A stretch of DNA of 64,000 bases, from positions 17,778 through 81,777 of the forward strand of contig CAZVYN010000007.1 of NCBI GenBank assembly GCA_964631125.1, read 5' to 3'. The translations under genes and the position numbers were made by a program. Source of the stretch: CAZVYN01 sp964631125 (GTDB lineage Bacteria; Eisenbacteria; RBG-16-71-46; CAIMUX01). Shown in pieces: positions 36,993 through 45,893 of this stretch; position 1 is the stretch's first letter; every line of letters begins with the position of its first letter. Below the pieces are notes generated by a model. The model made no database searches. It was not told the origin of the DNA and was given only the letters and a program-made list of their open reading frames with translations.

Positions 36993-37448
36993 CGGGATTC
37001 CCTTGCCGTGCTTGCCCAGTGTGTACGCCATCGGCTTCTGCGCGGCGTGCTCGTGGGTCGCGCCGGAGTAGATCTTCAACTTGCGGATCATCTGTCGGCC
37101 CAGCGGGCCCTTCGGCAGCATGCCCCAGATCGCGTCGCGCACGACCTCGTCCGGACGGGTGCGCATCCGCTGCGAGAGTCGGGTCATCCGCTGACCGCCC
37201 GGATACCCGGTGTGTCGGTAGTAGACCTTCTGCTCGAGCTTCTTCCCGGTCAGTCGGATCTTGGCGGCGTTGAGCACGATGACGTGATCGCCCGAATCCA
37301 GATACGGCGCATAGAGAGGGTTCCACTTGCCTCGCAAGAGGCAGGCCGCCTCACTCGCGAGTCGGCCGAGCGGCTGGTTGGCGCCGTCGATGGCGAACCA
37401 GCGTCGCGTGGCGACATCCTGGGCGCGTGTGGCGTAGGTCGGCTGCAT
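36984..37448 (-). CDS. rplM: 50S ribosomal protein L13
   Basis: 154 residues. 'RRWFAIDGANQPLGRLAS', 'YLDSGDHVIVLNAAKIRLTGKK' and 'WGMLPKGPLGRQMIRKLKIYSG' are typical. AGGAG is seven bases before the ATG. The C-terminus 'GKHGKGIPTV' ends inside the tandem-repeat array: the codons for Thr-Val and the stop form part of the first repeat unit. Confidence 0.96.
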   Translation of the reverse strand: MQPTYATRAQDVATRRWFAIDGANQPLGRLASEAACLLRGKWNPLYAPYLDSGDHVIVLNAAKIRLTGKKLEQKVYYRHTGYPGGQRMTRLSQRMRTRPDEVVRDAIWGMLPKGPLGRQMIRKLKIYSGATHEHAAQKPMAYTLGKHGKGIPTV

Positions 37449-37587
37449 GCATCGCTCCTAGGGACGGTCTAGATCGACCGGCACCGAAATGGCGACCAGA
37501 AAAGAGCCTGCGGCTACCGGCGGAACCGGAGCCGAGCGCCCTTGAAATCGGTCGCCTCGCTTGATCTCCGAAACGTGCGAAGTCGCG

Positions 37588-37616
37588 ACTCTAGGGACCG
37601 TTCGCCACGATGTCAA
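37588..37616 (-). promoter_or_regulatory. Promoter of the rplM-rpsI ribosomal protein operon
   Basis: Minus strand: perfect TTGACA (37616-37611), 17-base spacer, then TAGAGT (37593-37588), about 140 bases upstream of the rplM start. It is the best-looking promoter in the window and fits the gene it would serve. The 5' leader of roughly 130 bases could hold an autoregulatory site, not identified. Confidence 0.7.
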
Positions 37617-37630
37617 CCACCCCCCGGGAC

Positions 37631-37822
37631 TCAGTCCAGTGCGAAGCGGAGCGGCAGTCTGACCCAGACCGCGACGGGGCGTCCCTGCTGCATTCCCGGC
37701 CGGAAGATGGCCGACCGCATCGCCTCCTTGGCCGCCTCGGCCAAGAGTTGCGGGCCCGACACGACCTCGACTCGACCCACGCGACCGTCCGCGCCCACCA
37801 CCCCGTTCAACAGACCGCTCAC
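37631..37822 (-). CDS. 63-residue stand-alone TonB C-terminal domain-like mini-protein
   Basis: The GTG at 37822 overlaps the mtnA stop as GTGA. The peptide has 'GVVGADGRVGRVEVVSG', 'AAKEAMRSAIFRPGMQQGRPV' and 'VWVRLPLRFALD', the core of the TonB C-terminal family ('V..DG.V..V.VV.S', 'A..A...W.F.PA...G.PV..W..VP..F.L'). It lacks the membrane anchor, proline linker and first strand of real TonB proteins. It could be a small functional domain, or the remnant of a longer gene whose front was replaced. Its exact coupling to mtnA and its clean frame argue that it is translated. Confidence 0.6.
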   Translation of the reverse strand: MSGLLNGVVGADGRVGRVEVVSGPQLLAEAAKEAMRSAIFRPGMQQGRPVAVWVRLPLRFALD

Positions 37823-38862
37823 GGAGCGAATGGTGGTCGCTCGATTCCTCGCTCGGTCACCCAACCGGCGATGAGAGCGGCCGGCGTCACATCGAAGGCC
37901 GGATTCCGTGCGGCGGTCGCGAGCGGGGACCAACCTGGGCGCACCTCGGTCACCTCCTCCGCGGAACGCTCTTCGATCGGAATCTCCGCTCCGTCGACCA
38001 GCGAGAGATCAAAGCTGCTCCTCGGAGCGACGACGTAGAGCGGCGTGCCCGCCTCGCGCGCCGCCAAGGCGAGCGCATACGTGCCGATCTTGTTCGCGGT
38101 GTCGCCATTGGCCGCGATCCGATCGGCGCCGACGAGCACCGCATGCGCGCGCTCGCTCTTCAACAGCCAAGCGCCTGCGCCGTCGCAGTGGACGGCATGC
38201 GGGATCCCCGCGCGCGCCAACTCCCACGCCGTCAGCCGAGCGCCTTGACCGAGCGGACGGGTTTCGCCGACGTGAACGAACAGCCGCTTCCCACGCGCGA
38301 ACGCGGAGAGGACGACGCCGAGCGCGGTCCCCCCTCCGCCCGTGGCCAGTCCGCCGGTGTTGCAATGCGTGAAGACTCTCGCGCCATCGGGCAGGAGATC
38401 GAATCCGTGCGCGGCCATGCGCTCCGACAGCTCGAGATCTTCCTCCAGGATGAGATGTGCCTCGGCCAGCGCGCGGGCGGCGACCTCGCGGGTCGCCGTG
38501 TTCTGTAGAGCGGTGCGCTGCAGAGCGGCGTGCGCGACGGCGCGGACGCGGTCGATCGCCCACCTCAGATTCACGGCGGTCGGTCGCGCCTCCGCCAACC
38601 GCTCCCTTTCGCTCTCGATCGCGGCGTGGAGCGACGAGGCATCGCTCGCGGTCGACTGGTGCAATGCCATCGCCAGACCGTAGGCGCCCGCCACCCCCAA
38701 CGCCGGCGCTCCTCTCACGGCCAGTGTCTGGATCGCGTGGATCAGCTCCGGGACCGTTTCGAGATCGAGATACACCTCCGCTTCGGGCAGTCGAGTCTGG
38801 TCCAGGATCCGCACGCGCCCGCCGTTCCAACGGACCGTCTCCAGCAGATGACTCGCGATCAT
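37819..38862 (-). CDS. mtnA: S-methyl-5-thioribose-1-phosphate isomerase
   Basis: 347 residues. Methionine salvage: converts methylthioribose-1-P to methylthioribulose-1-P. 'LAVRGAPALGVAGAYGLA', 'VFTHCNTGGLATGGGGTALG' with the catalytic Cys, and 'VGADRIAANGDTANKIGTY' with the catalytic Asp are conserved. No other salvage gene is in the window. The start overlaps maf by ATGA. Confidence 0.95.
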   Translation of the reverse strand: MIASHLLETVRWNGGRVRILDQTRLPEAEVYLDLETVPELIHAIQTLAVRGAPALGVAGAYGLAMALHQSTASDASSLHAAIESERERLAEARPTAVNLRWAIDRVRAVAHAALQRTALQNTATREVAARALAEAHLILEEDLELSERMAAHGFDLLPDGARVFTHCNTGGLATGGGGTALGVVLSAFARGKRLFVHVGETRPLGQGARLTAWELARAGIPHAVHCDGAGAWLLKSERAHAVLVGADRIAANGDTANKIGTYALALAAREAGTPLYVVAPRSSFDLSLVDGAEIPIEERSAEEVTEVRPGWSPLATAARNPAFDVTPAALIAGWVTERGIERPPFAP

Positions 38863-39512
38863 CGCTCCACCGACTCCGGTGGTTGCCCTTCCAACTCACG
38901 ACAGAGCCGACGCAGCAACGCCAACGGCAGGCCCATGACGTTGAAGTAGTCTCCGTCGATCTCCGGGATGAACAGCCCGCCGATCCCCTGGATGCCGTAG
39001 GCGCCCGCTTTGTCGAGCGGCTCACCGGTCTCGACATAGAGACGACGATCGTCGGCCGAGAGCTCGGCGAAGCGGACGCGAGACGACTGCGCGTCCTGGA
39101 CGAGTCGGGCGTCCGCCACGCGGATCACCGCCACGCCGGTCCAGACTCGATGCCAACGTCCCGACAATCGAGCGAGCATCGCGTCGGCCTCTGCGGCGTC
39201 GACCGGCTTCTCCAGCACCTCGCCGTCCAATTCGACGATCGTGTCGGCCCCCAGGATCGCGTGCGCCCGCGCCGTGCGCGCTCGATCCATCGAGGCGCCC
39301 GCCTTGTCCCGCGCCAACCGGATCACGTAGTCACGCGGCGACTCGTCGGCCGTCCGATCGCCTTCCGGCACGTTCGATGCTGCGACGACCAGCGGCACGC
39401 CGATCCGAGCGAGCAACTCGCGTCGACGCGGCGAGCCGGAGGCGAGTAGAAGCGGACCGGCGGAAAGACCCAGCAGAGCCAGCGCGCGTCGCTCGAGTTC
39501 GGACGCCGTCAT
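38859..39512 (-). CDS. maf: Maf-type nucleoside triphosphate pyrophosphatase
   Basis: 217 residues. 'LLLASGSPRRRELLARIGVP' is the Maf opening, with 'LGADTIVELDGEVLEKP' and 'DKAGAYGIQGIGGLFI' later. It hydrolyses dTTP/UTP or modified nucleotides to monophosphates. Coupled to dtd upstream and mtnA downstream by ATGA overlaps. Confidence 0.95.
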   Translation of the reverse strand: MTASELERRALALLGLSAGPLLLASGSPRRRELLARIGVPLVVAASNVPEGDRTADESPRDYVIRLARDKAGASMDRARTARAHAILGADTIVELDGEVLEKPVDAAEADAMLARLSGRWHRVWTGVAVIRVADARLVQDAQSSRVRFAELSADDRRLYVETGEPLDKAGAYGIQGIGGLFIPEIDGDYFNVMGLPLALLRRLCRELEGQPPESVER

Positions 39513-39979
39513 GAGTTCGGCGTCTCCCGTGAACGGACGCTCCGCGAGTCGAGCAGAAGGGTCACGGGCCCGTCGTTCACCAACTCGACCTCCATCGTCG
39601 CCTGGAAGATCCCTGTCGCGACGCGAGCTCCGATCTCTCGCGCCCGCTGGATGAACCGCTCGTACAGTTGCTGCGCCCGCTCGGGCTGCGCGGCGCCGAC
39701 GAAGCTCGGCCGCCGGCCCTTGCGGCAGTCGCCCAACAGCGTGAATTGCGAGACGACCAGCAACTCGCCGCCCACCTCGTCCAGCCCGAGGTTCATCTTG
39801 CCCGCATCGTCACGAAAGACGCGCAGCGAGACGATCTTCTCGGCCAGCCATTCGGCGTCGACCTCGCTGTCTCCATCGGCAACGCCGAGCAGGACGACGA
39901 AGCCGGCGCCGATTTCCGCGACCGCGGCGCCCTCGGCCCGCACCGATCCGCGGGTGACTCTCTGGACGACCGCGATCAC
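39509..39979 (-). CDS. dtd: D-aminoacyl-tRNA deacylase
   Basis: 156 residues from a GTG at 39979. Hydrolyses D-amino acids from tRNA. The two active-site motifs are 'VVSQFTLLGD' (SQF) and 'NDGPVTLLLD' (NXGPVT); 'MIAVVQRVTRGSV' is the usual N-terminus. First gene of a four-gene coupled operon. Confidence 0.96.
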   Translation of the reverse strand: MIAVVQRVTRGSVRAEGAAVAEIGAGFVVLLGVADGDSEVDAEWLAEKIVSLRVFRDDAGKMNLGLDEVGGELLVVSQFTLLGDCRKGRRPSFVGAAQPERAQQLYERFIQRAREIGARVATGIFQATMEVELVNDGPVTLLLDSRSVRSRETPNS

Positions 39980-40150
39980 GCGATTCCCCCCGCTCCCCCA
40001 GCCCCGACGCTGCAGCGAGCGCGGAGTGTGGCATCAGCGGCGGGGGTCGATCCAGGTGGAAGCCGTTCGGCCGAGGTTGTGATGGCCGGATTGGGCCGGC
40101 CAGAAGTATCCTTGGCGGCAGCCGCTTCGAAGCTGTCACCTGGAGAAAGC

Positions 40151-41941
40151 ATGCGACTCGAACACCACCGGCTCGGCCGCCTGCGCCCCCTCTTTCTGTT
40201 CGGATGGTCGTTGCTCGTCCTGACGGTCGGTTTCAGGGACGTGAGCGCGCGAGTCACCTCGCCCCACCGGATGTGGACCGCGGGCGATCTCACCCGATTC
40301 GACTCGTCCTGGCTTCACGTGAAGTTCGTCGAGGGTAGCGAGCCGCTGATCGCAGGGTTGAATTTCCGACCCACGACGCCCGAGCTGATCGCGGTGAACG
40401 CCCGCCTCGGGGCTCTCGAGGTGCGCGAGATCCGCCCGTCATTCCCGATCGAGCGCTCGGAAGCGCGCGCCTGGAAGGCGGTCGGGGAGTCGCGCCGCTC
40501 TGAGATCGGCCCGGATCTCTCCCTCTGGTACGACCTGCGGGTCGGCGGAGGCCGCGCGGGGGTCGCCGCCGCGGTGAACAGCCTGATGGAGAGTGACGGA
40601 GTCGAGATCGCGCATCCCGCGGCGATCCCGGGACTTCCGTCGGCCGCGCTTGCTGCTCCGGCCACCGACACACCCGACTTCGCGCCCCTGCAACTCTATC
40701 TCGGCGCGACACCGATCGGACTCGACGCGCCCACCGCTTGGTCGTTCCCGGGCGGCCGCGGCGAGGGAGTGAAGTTCATCGACGTGGAACTCGCCTGGAC
40801 CGAAGACCACGAAGATTTCGACGCAGACAGACTGTTCTACGTGGGTGGAGCTACGCAGAACACGGTCTACGAGCCGCACGGCACCGCGGTGCTGGGTGAG
40901 ATCATCGGCCGACACAATGGATACGGCGTCGACGGGTTCGCGCCCCACGTCGACTGGGGCGTGGTCGCCGTGACCGAAGCGGAGTGGCCCTCCGTCCCCC
41001 ATCGCTTCTTCGAAGCGATGGAGAACCTCGGCCCGGGCGACTGTTGGCTGATCGAACTCCAGATGTACCCGCCCGGCCGCGACGCGACGCCGATGGAGTA
41101 TCTGCAGATCAACTACGACGTGATCTGGACCAGCAGTTGGTCGCGCGGCGTCGTCTGCGTCGAAGCGGGGGCGAACGGCGGGCAAGACCTCGATCATCCC
41201 CAGTGGGAAGGCGCATTCGATCGGTCGATCCGCGACTCCGGCGCCATTCTCGTCGCGGCGGGAACGCCGCAAGGACGCATGGCCGAATTCTTCACGAACT
41301 ATGGAAGCCGAATGGATCTGCACGCCTGGGGGACGCAGATCGTCACCACGGGATACGGCGATCTCTACTCGGGCGGCACGCTGCAGACTCGGTACTCCGC
41401 AGGCTTCTCCGGCACCTCGGGGGCATCGCCCATGATCGCGGGCGCCGTCCTCTGCCTGGAAGGGATCGCACGCGCCGCGAACGGCGCGCCGCTCTCGCCG
41501 GAAGCGGTCCGAGCGCTGCTCCGGGAGACCGGCATCCCGGCGCTCGATCCGGTCAAGCAGATCGGACCTCGTCCCGACCTGGCGGCGGCGGCGGTGGCGA
41601 TCCTCGATCCCGTCAGCATCACAGGCCCGCCGGAGATCGCGTCGATCGCGATGTCGTGGGCCGCGCCGAATCCCTTCCGCGATGCGACCGAACTGCGTTG
41701 GTCGAGCCTCGGAGCCGGCCGGGCCTCGGCCTCCGCCTCGGTCTCGGTTCGAATCCTCGACGCCTCGGGTCGGACCATCCGACGTCTCATTCCCGACTCG
41801 AGAGCAGTTCCCGCCGCGGGCATCGTCTGGGACGGCCGCGACGAACACGGCCGTCCGGTGGCCAACGGTGTCTATCTCGCGAGATTCGAGCAGTCCGGGC
41901 CGAGTCGACGCTCGCCGTTGCGCCTCATCCGCGTGCGCTGA
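40151..41941 (+). CDS. Secreted subtilisin-like serine protease with FlgD-like C-terminal domain
   Basis: 596 residues. A hydrophobic signal segment at 12-30, a prodomain to about 180, then an S8 catalytic domain with Asp211 ('KFIDVELAW'), His243 ('YEPHGTAV'), Asn342 ('EAGANGG') and Ser423 ('GFSGTSGASPMIAGA'). The final 85 residues form a FlgD-like Ig module: 'APNPFRDATELRW', 'VRILDASGRTIRRL', 'VWDGRDEHGRPVANGVYLARF'. GGAGAAAG precedes the ATG by two bases. The same module ends three other proteins here, so it may serve in secretion or surface attachment. It is convergent with relA/spoT, 15 bp apart. Confidence 0.88.
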   Translation: MRLEHHRLGRLRPLFLFGWSLLVLTVGFRDVSARVTSPHRMWTAGDLTRFDSSWLHVKFVEGSEPLIAGLNFRPTTPELIAVNARLGALEVREIRPSFPIERSEARAWKAVGESRRSEIGPDLSLWYDLRVGGGRAGVAAAVNSLMESDGVEIAHPAAIPGLPSAALAAPATDTPDFAPLQLYLGATPIGLDAPTAWSFPGGRGEGVKFIDVELAWTEDHEDFDADRLFYVGGATQNTVYEPHGTAVLGEIIGRHNGYGVDGFAPHVDWGVVAVTEAEWPSVPHRFFEAMENLGPGDCWLIELQMYPPGRDATPMEYLQINYDVIWTSSWSRGVVCVEAGANGGQDLDHPQWEGAFDRSIRDSGAILVAAGTPQGRMAEFFTNYGSRMDLHAWGTQIVTTGYGDLYSGGTLQTRYSAGFSGTSGASPMIAGAVLCLEGIARAANGAPLSPEAVRALLRETGIPALDPVKQIGPRPDLAAAAVAILDPVSITGPPEIASIAMSWAAPNPFRDATELRWSSLGAGRASASASVSVRILDASGRTIRRLIPDSRAVPAAGIVWDGRDEHGRPVANGVYLARFEQSGPSRRSPLRLIRVR

Positions 41942-41956
41942 TCCTCAGGACCTCAT

Positions 41957-44191
41957 TCACTCCAGCGGATCGCGCCACTGCCCGCCTTCCTCGCGCGGGG
42001 TCTGTGGGATCCACTGCTTGCGCTCCACTCCTGTCACGCCCTTCACCTTCTGGATCGCTCGCATCGCCTTCTCCAGATGAGCCAGGTTGCGGACCTCGAT
42101 CAGGAAGTCCCCGATGGCGCGCGCGTCTTCCGATCCCATCATCCCCTGCTTGATGTTGGTCTTGGTCGCGGAGATGGCGAGCGCCACATCGGCCAACAGG
42201 TTGGTCCGGTCCTCGCCGAAGATGGCGACGCGCACCAGGAAGATCGAGTCCTTCTCGACATCCCAACGGACCTCGATCTTCCGCTCCTGCTCGATGCGAT
42301 CTTCAAACGTATTGGGGCAGTCCTGTCGGTGCACCGAGAGGCCGCGACCTCGCGTGATGAGGCCGACCACCGCGTCGCCCGGCACCGGCTGGCAGCACTG
42401 CGCGATGTGGATGAGCAACGACGAAACTTCTTGGATCGAGATCCCGCGGACCGGAGGCGGCGCCGACTCGCGCGCGCTCTCGGAGTGGGACGCAGGCTTC
42501 GGCGCCGCCAACTCCGGGTAGATCTTCTGCAGGACCCCGTTCACGGTGAGCGCGCCCTCGCCCACCTTGGCGTAGAGGAGCGCGGCGTCCGAGAGCCCGA
42601 ACGATTGCGCCGTCTCCAGCAGATCGGCTTCGCTGGGGAACGCCTTGCGCTTCTTGCGCAGCTCTCGCTGGAGGAGTTCGCGCCCGAGGACGATCGCCTC
42701 TTCCTTGCGCTGGGCGGTGATCCAGTGTCGGATCTTCCCGCGCGCGCGGCTGGAGCGCGCGATGTGCAGCCAGTCCTCGGACGGGCTCGCCGAGGCGGAC
42801 GTCATGATCTCGACCGTGTCGCCGTTCTTCAGCTCGTAACGCAGCGGCACGAGGCGCCCGTTGACCCGAGCGCCGACGCAGTGATGTCCGACCTGAGAGT
42901 GCACGGCGTACGCGAAATCGAGCGGCGTCGCGCCGCGCGGGAGCTGCTTCAGCTCCCCTTTCGGCGTGAAGACGAAGACCTCTTCCTGATAGAGCGAGAC
43001 GCGCAAGAAGTCCATGAACTCGCCGGGATCGTCGACATCCTGCTGCCACTCGGTCGTGCGATGCACCACCAAGTCGCCCAGCTTGCGGCGGATCTCCTCG
43101 TCCCACGAGCCGCCTTCCTTGTAGCGATAGTGGGCGGCGATGCCGAACTCCGATACTCGGTGCATCTCTCGCGTGCGGATCTGGATCTCGACCATGTGCT
43201 GCGCCGGCCCGACCACGGTTGTGTGGAGCGATTGGTAGAGGTTGCTCTTGGGCGTGGCGATGTAGTCCTTGAAACGATCCTGTACCGGCGTGAAGAGATC
43301 GTGGACCACGCCGAGCGCGTGATAACACTGCGCGCGCGTCTCGGTCAGGACTCGCACCCCGAGCAGATCGTAGATCTCATCGAAACGCGTGCCGTCGCGC
43401 TGCATCTTGGCCCAGATCGAGGAGAACGCCTTCGGTCGGCCGGTGATCTCGGCCGGCACTTCTTCCTGCGCCAGTCCCGCTCGGAGCGGCTCGCGGATCT
43501 CGGCGATCGCCGTCTCCCGTTCTTCCCGCTTCGTCGCCACCAACTCGGAAACCCGCTGGTACGCCTCGGGCTCGAGGAACTTGAAGGCGAGATCCTCCAG
43601 CTCCCACTTGAGCCGAGCGATGCCGAGTCGATGCGCGAGCGGCGCGTAGATCTCCTTCGTCTCGCGCGAGATCTCCAGTTGGCGGATCGGCTTCAGGCTC
43701 TCCAAGGTCCGCATGTTGTGCAGCCGATCCGCGAGCTTCACGAGGATGACGCGGATGTCGCGCGCCATCGAGAGCAGCATCTTGCGGAAGTTCTCCGACT
43801 GTTCCGCCTCCCGGTTGCGGAAGGCGAAGCCGCCGATCTTGGTCACCCCCTCGACGAGCTGCGCTACCTCGTCGCCGAAGTGCTGGACCAAGTCAGCGTA
43901 ACGGATCTCGGGGTTGTCCTCCAGGACGTCGTGCAGGAGCGCCGCCTGCAGGATGACCGGGTCGCTCCCTCGTCGCAGGAGATCGAGGAGGATGCCGGAC
44001 ACCTCGATGCAGTGCGTGACGTACGGCTCACCCGAGAGTCGCTTCTGACCGTCGTGCGCGCGAATGGCGAAGTCGACCGCGGTCCGCACGCGCGTCGCGG
44101 CCGGTTCGACCAGGTATTGGTCGAGCTCCGTCTCGAAGCGGCCGCGCACCGCCGCGAGGACCTGATCGGCTTCAGACAAAGTCGACCTCAC
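41957..44191 (-). CDS. relA: Bifunctional (p)ppGpp synthetase/hydrolase, RelA/SpoT family
   Basis: 744 residues. The HD hydrolase is intact ('YVTHCIEV', 'ALLHDVLEDN', 'LADRLHNMRTL'); the synthetase has 'RFDEIYDLLGVRVL', 'KDYIATPKSNLYQSLHTTV' and 'VEIQIRTREM'. TGS ('VFVFTPKGELKQLPRGATPLDFAY') and a C-terminal ACT domain ('AISATKTNIKQGMMG') follow. It makes and destroys the stringent-response alarmone. The GTG at 44191 overlaps the recJ end by 20 bases; a TTG at 44179 is an alternative. Confidence 0.95.
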   Translation of the reverse strand: MRSTLSEADQVLAAVRGRFETELDQYLVEPAATRVRTAVDFAIRAHDGQKRLSGEPYVTHCIEVSGILLDLLRRGSDPVILQAALLHDVLEDNPEIRYADLVQHFGDEVAQLVEGVTKIGGFAFRNREAEQSENFRKMLLSMARDIRVILVKLADRLHNMRTLESLKPIRQLEISRETKEIYAPLAHRLGIARLKWELEDLAFKFLEPEAYQRVSELVATKREERETAIAEIREPLRAGLAQEEVPAEITGRPKAFSSIWAKMQRDGTRFDEIYDLLGVRVLTETRAQCYHALGVVHDLFTPVQDRFKDYIATPKSNLYQSLHTTVVGPAQHMVEIQIRTREMHRVSEFGIAAHYRYKEGGSWDEEIRRKLGDLVVHRTTEWQQDVDDPGEFMDFLRVSLYQEEVFVFTPKGELKQLPRGATPLDFAYAVHSQVGHHCVGARVNGRLVPLRYELKNGDTVEIMTSASASPSEDWLHIARSSRARGKIRHWITAQRKEEAIVLGRELLQRELRKKRKAFPSEADLLETAQSFGLSDAALLYAKVGEGALTVNGVLQKIYPELAAPKPASHSESARESAPPPVRGISIQEVSSLLIHIAQCCQPVPGDAVVGLITRGRGLSVHRQDCPNTFEDRIEQERKIEVRWDVEKDSIFLVRVAIFGEDRTNLLADVALAISATKTNIKQGMMGSEDARAIGDFLIEVRNLAHLEKAMRAIQKVKGVTGVERKQWIPQTPREEGGQWRDPLE

Positions 44192-45893
44192 GCACCTTCA
44201 ACTGCACGCGCTCCTGTCCGCGCCAGCGATTGACGGTCGGGGTGAACGCGAGCTGCAGCCACGCGCCTCCGGTCGGCAGATCGGTTCCGCGGTCCGCCAG
44301 CCCGAAGCCGATCCCTTCCAGCGTGCGCCCGCCGTCGAGGATGTCGAATCGGAGGTGGCGCTCCTTGAGTACTCGGGTCGACGGGCAGAAGCCTCGCGCA
44401 TAGAACAGAGGCTCGGGATTGCCTTCGCCGAACGGTCCCAGTCGCTCGATCCACTGGGCGAACGCGAGGTCGCAGGCGCGCAACTCCAGCGTCCCGTCGA
44501 GCTGCAACGCGGCGGCCGGGATCCCGGCCGCGAGCACCACGCGACTCTGCGCGAGAAGATCGTCGCGGAAGGCCGGGAAGTCGGCCGGCGCCAGCGAGAG
44601 ACCGACCGCCTGTTTGTGCCCGCCCCAGGCCGAGAGATGGCGAGCGGCGCCGCCGACCAGCGCATGCAAATCGACGCCCGAGGGCGTCCGACCTGAGCCG
44701 CGTCCAATCTCCTCTCCCAGGGCCACGAGGATGACCGGCACGCCGAAGCGCTCGACCAGGCGCGCCGCGGCGATGCCGACCACGCCGGGGTGCCAGTTCG
44801 TCCCACCGAGAACGATCGCCTCTCGCCGCTGCGAGAGCGCGACGATCGCCCCATCCACGCCCTCCAGAGCTTCCGCCAGAACCGTCTCGTGCAGCCGTCT
44901 CCGTTCGAAGTTGTCACGCTCCAAGAGATCGGCCGCGAGTCGCGCTTCGTCCATGTCCTCCGCCAACAACAGGCGCAGCGCCGACTCCGGCCGTCCCAGA
45001 CGACCGGCGGCGTTGAGCCGCGGCGCGATCTGGAACGCGATATGGGACGACTCCAGCCGCTTGTCGCTCAGCCCCGCCGCCAGGAGCAGCGCCGTGATGC
45101 CCGGACGCGGCCGCAGCCGGAGCACCTTCATGCCGTAGTGCGCGAAGATCCGATTCTCCCCGCGCAGAGGGACGACGTCGGCCACGCTCCCGATCGCCAC
45201 CAGATCCAGATGATTGAAGAGGAAGCGCTGCGCTTCGACATCGCCCAGCCGCGCGGTCACCGCCTGCAGGATCTTGAACGCGACCCCGACCGCGCACAGG
45301 TCCCTGAACGGATACCGGTCGCCCTCTCGGTGTGGGTTGACCAGCGCGACGGCGGGAGGCAGCGACGCTTCGGGCCGATGGTGGTCGACCACGACGACAT
45401 CGATCCCGGCGGCATTGGCCAGTGTGATCGCCTCGTGCGCGGTGGTGCCGCAATCGTTCGCGATCAGGAGCGTCGCTCCGACTTCGGTCGCCGCCGCGAT
45501 CGCATTCGGCGAGAGGCCGTAGCCGTCGCGCATCCGATTGGGAACGGTGACGTGCACCTTGGCGCCGAGGTGGCGCAGCAGGCGTGTCCAGAGGGTCGCG
45601 GCCGTGATCCCATCGACGTCGTAGTCGCCGAACACGAAGATCGTTTCTCGGTCGGCCAACGCGCGCAGCACGCGGTCCACTGCCCGGTCACAATCCGTCA
45701 GGAGCAACGGATCGTGCAGGTCGTCGAGACTCGGCTGGAGAAAGCGTTCGACCGTCTGGGCCTCACGGAACCCGCGCCGCCACAACACGGAGAGGATGCT
45801 TCCGGGAACAGGCAGCAGACGAGAGAGGTCGAGCCACTCAGGCGGCGACGGCTCTTCCGGGACTATCCAGCGTCGTCGAGGTGGGTCCGACAT
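44172..45893 (-). CDS. recJ: Single-stranded-DNA exonuclease RecJ
   Basis: 573 residues, usual length. 5'-3' exonuclease for recombination and mismatch repair. 'FVFGDYDVDGITAATL' (DHH motif I), 'IDVVVVDHHRPE' (DHH) and 'SAWGGHKQAVGLSL' (DHHA1 GGH) are present. In the third metal motif the usual 'DNG' reads 'NDCGTTAHEA', a minor change. Overlaps the ppiC stop as TGATG. Confidence 0.94.
   Translation of the reverse strand: MSDPPRRRWIVPEEPSPPEWLDLSRLLPVPGSILSVLWRRGFREAQTVERFLQPSLDDLHDPLLLTDCDRAVDRVLRALADRETIFVFGDYDVDGITAATLWTRLLRHLGAKVHVTVPNRMRDGYGLSPNAIAAATEVGATLLIANDCGTTAHEAITLANAAGIDVVVVDHHRPEASLPPAVALVNPHREGDRYPFRDLCAVGVAFKILQAVTARLGDVEAQRFLFNHLDLVAIGSVADVVPLRGENRIFAHYGMKVLRLRPRPGITALLLAAGLSDKRLESSHIAFQIAPRLNAAGRLGRPESALRLLLAEDMDEARLAADLLERDNFERRRLHETVLAEALEGVDGAIVALSQRREAIVLGGTNWHPGVVGIAAARLVERFGVPVILVALGEEIGRGSGRTPSGVDLHALVGGAARHLSAWGGHKQAVGLSLAPADFPAFRDDLLAQSRVVLAAGIPAAALQLDGTLELRACDLAFAQWIERLGPFGEGNPEPLFYARGFCPSTRVLKERHLRFDILDGGRTLEGIGFGLADRGTDLPTGGAWLQLAFTPTVNRWRGQERVQLKVREVDFV

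Noticed and set aside
36411..37472. Plus-strand gene across the gap
   Set aside because: The frame is open only because the 13-bp repeat lacks plus-strand stops and N bases do not create any; both halves are antisense to ribosomal protein genes.
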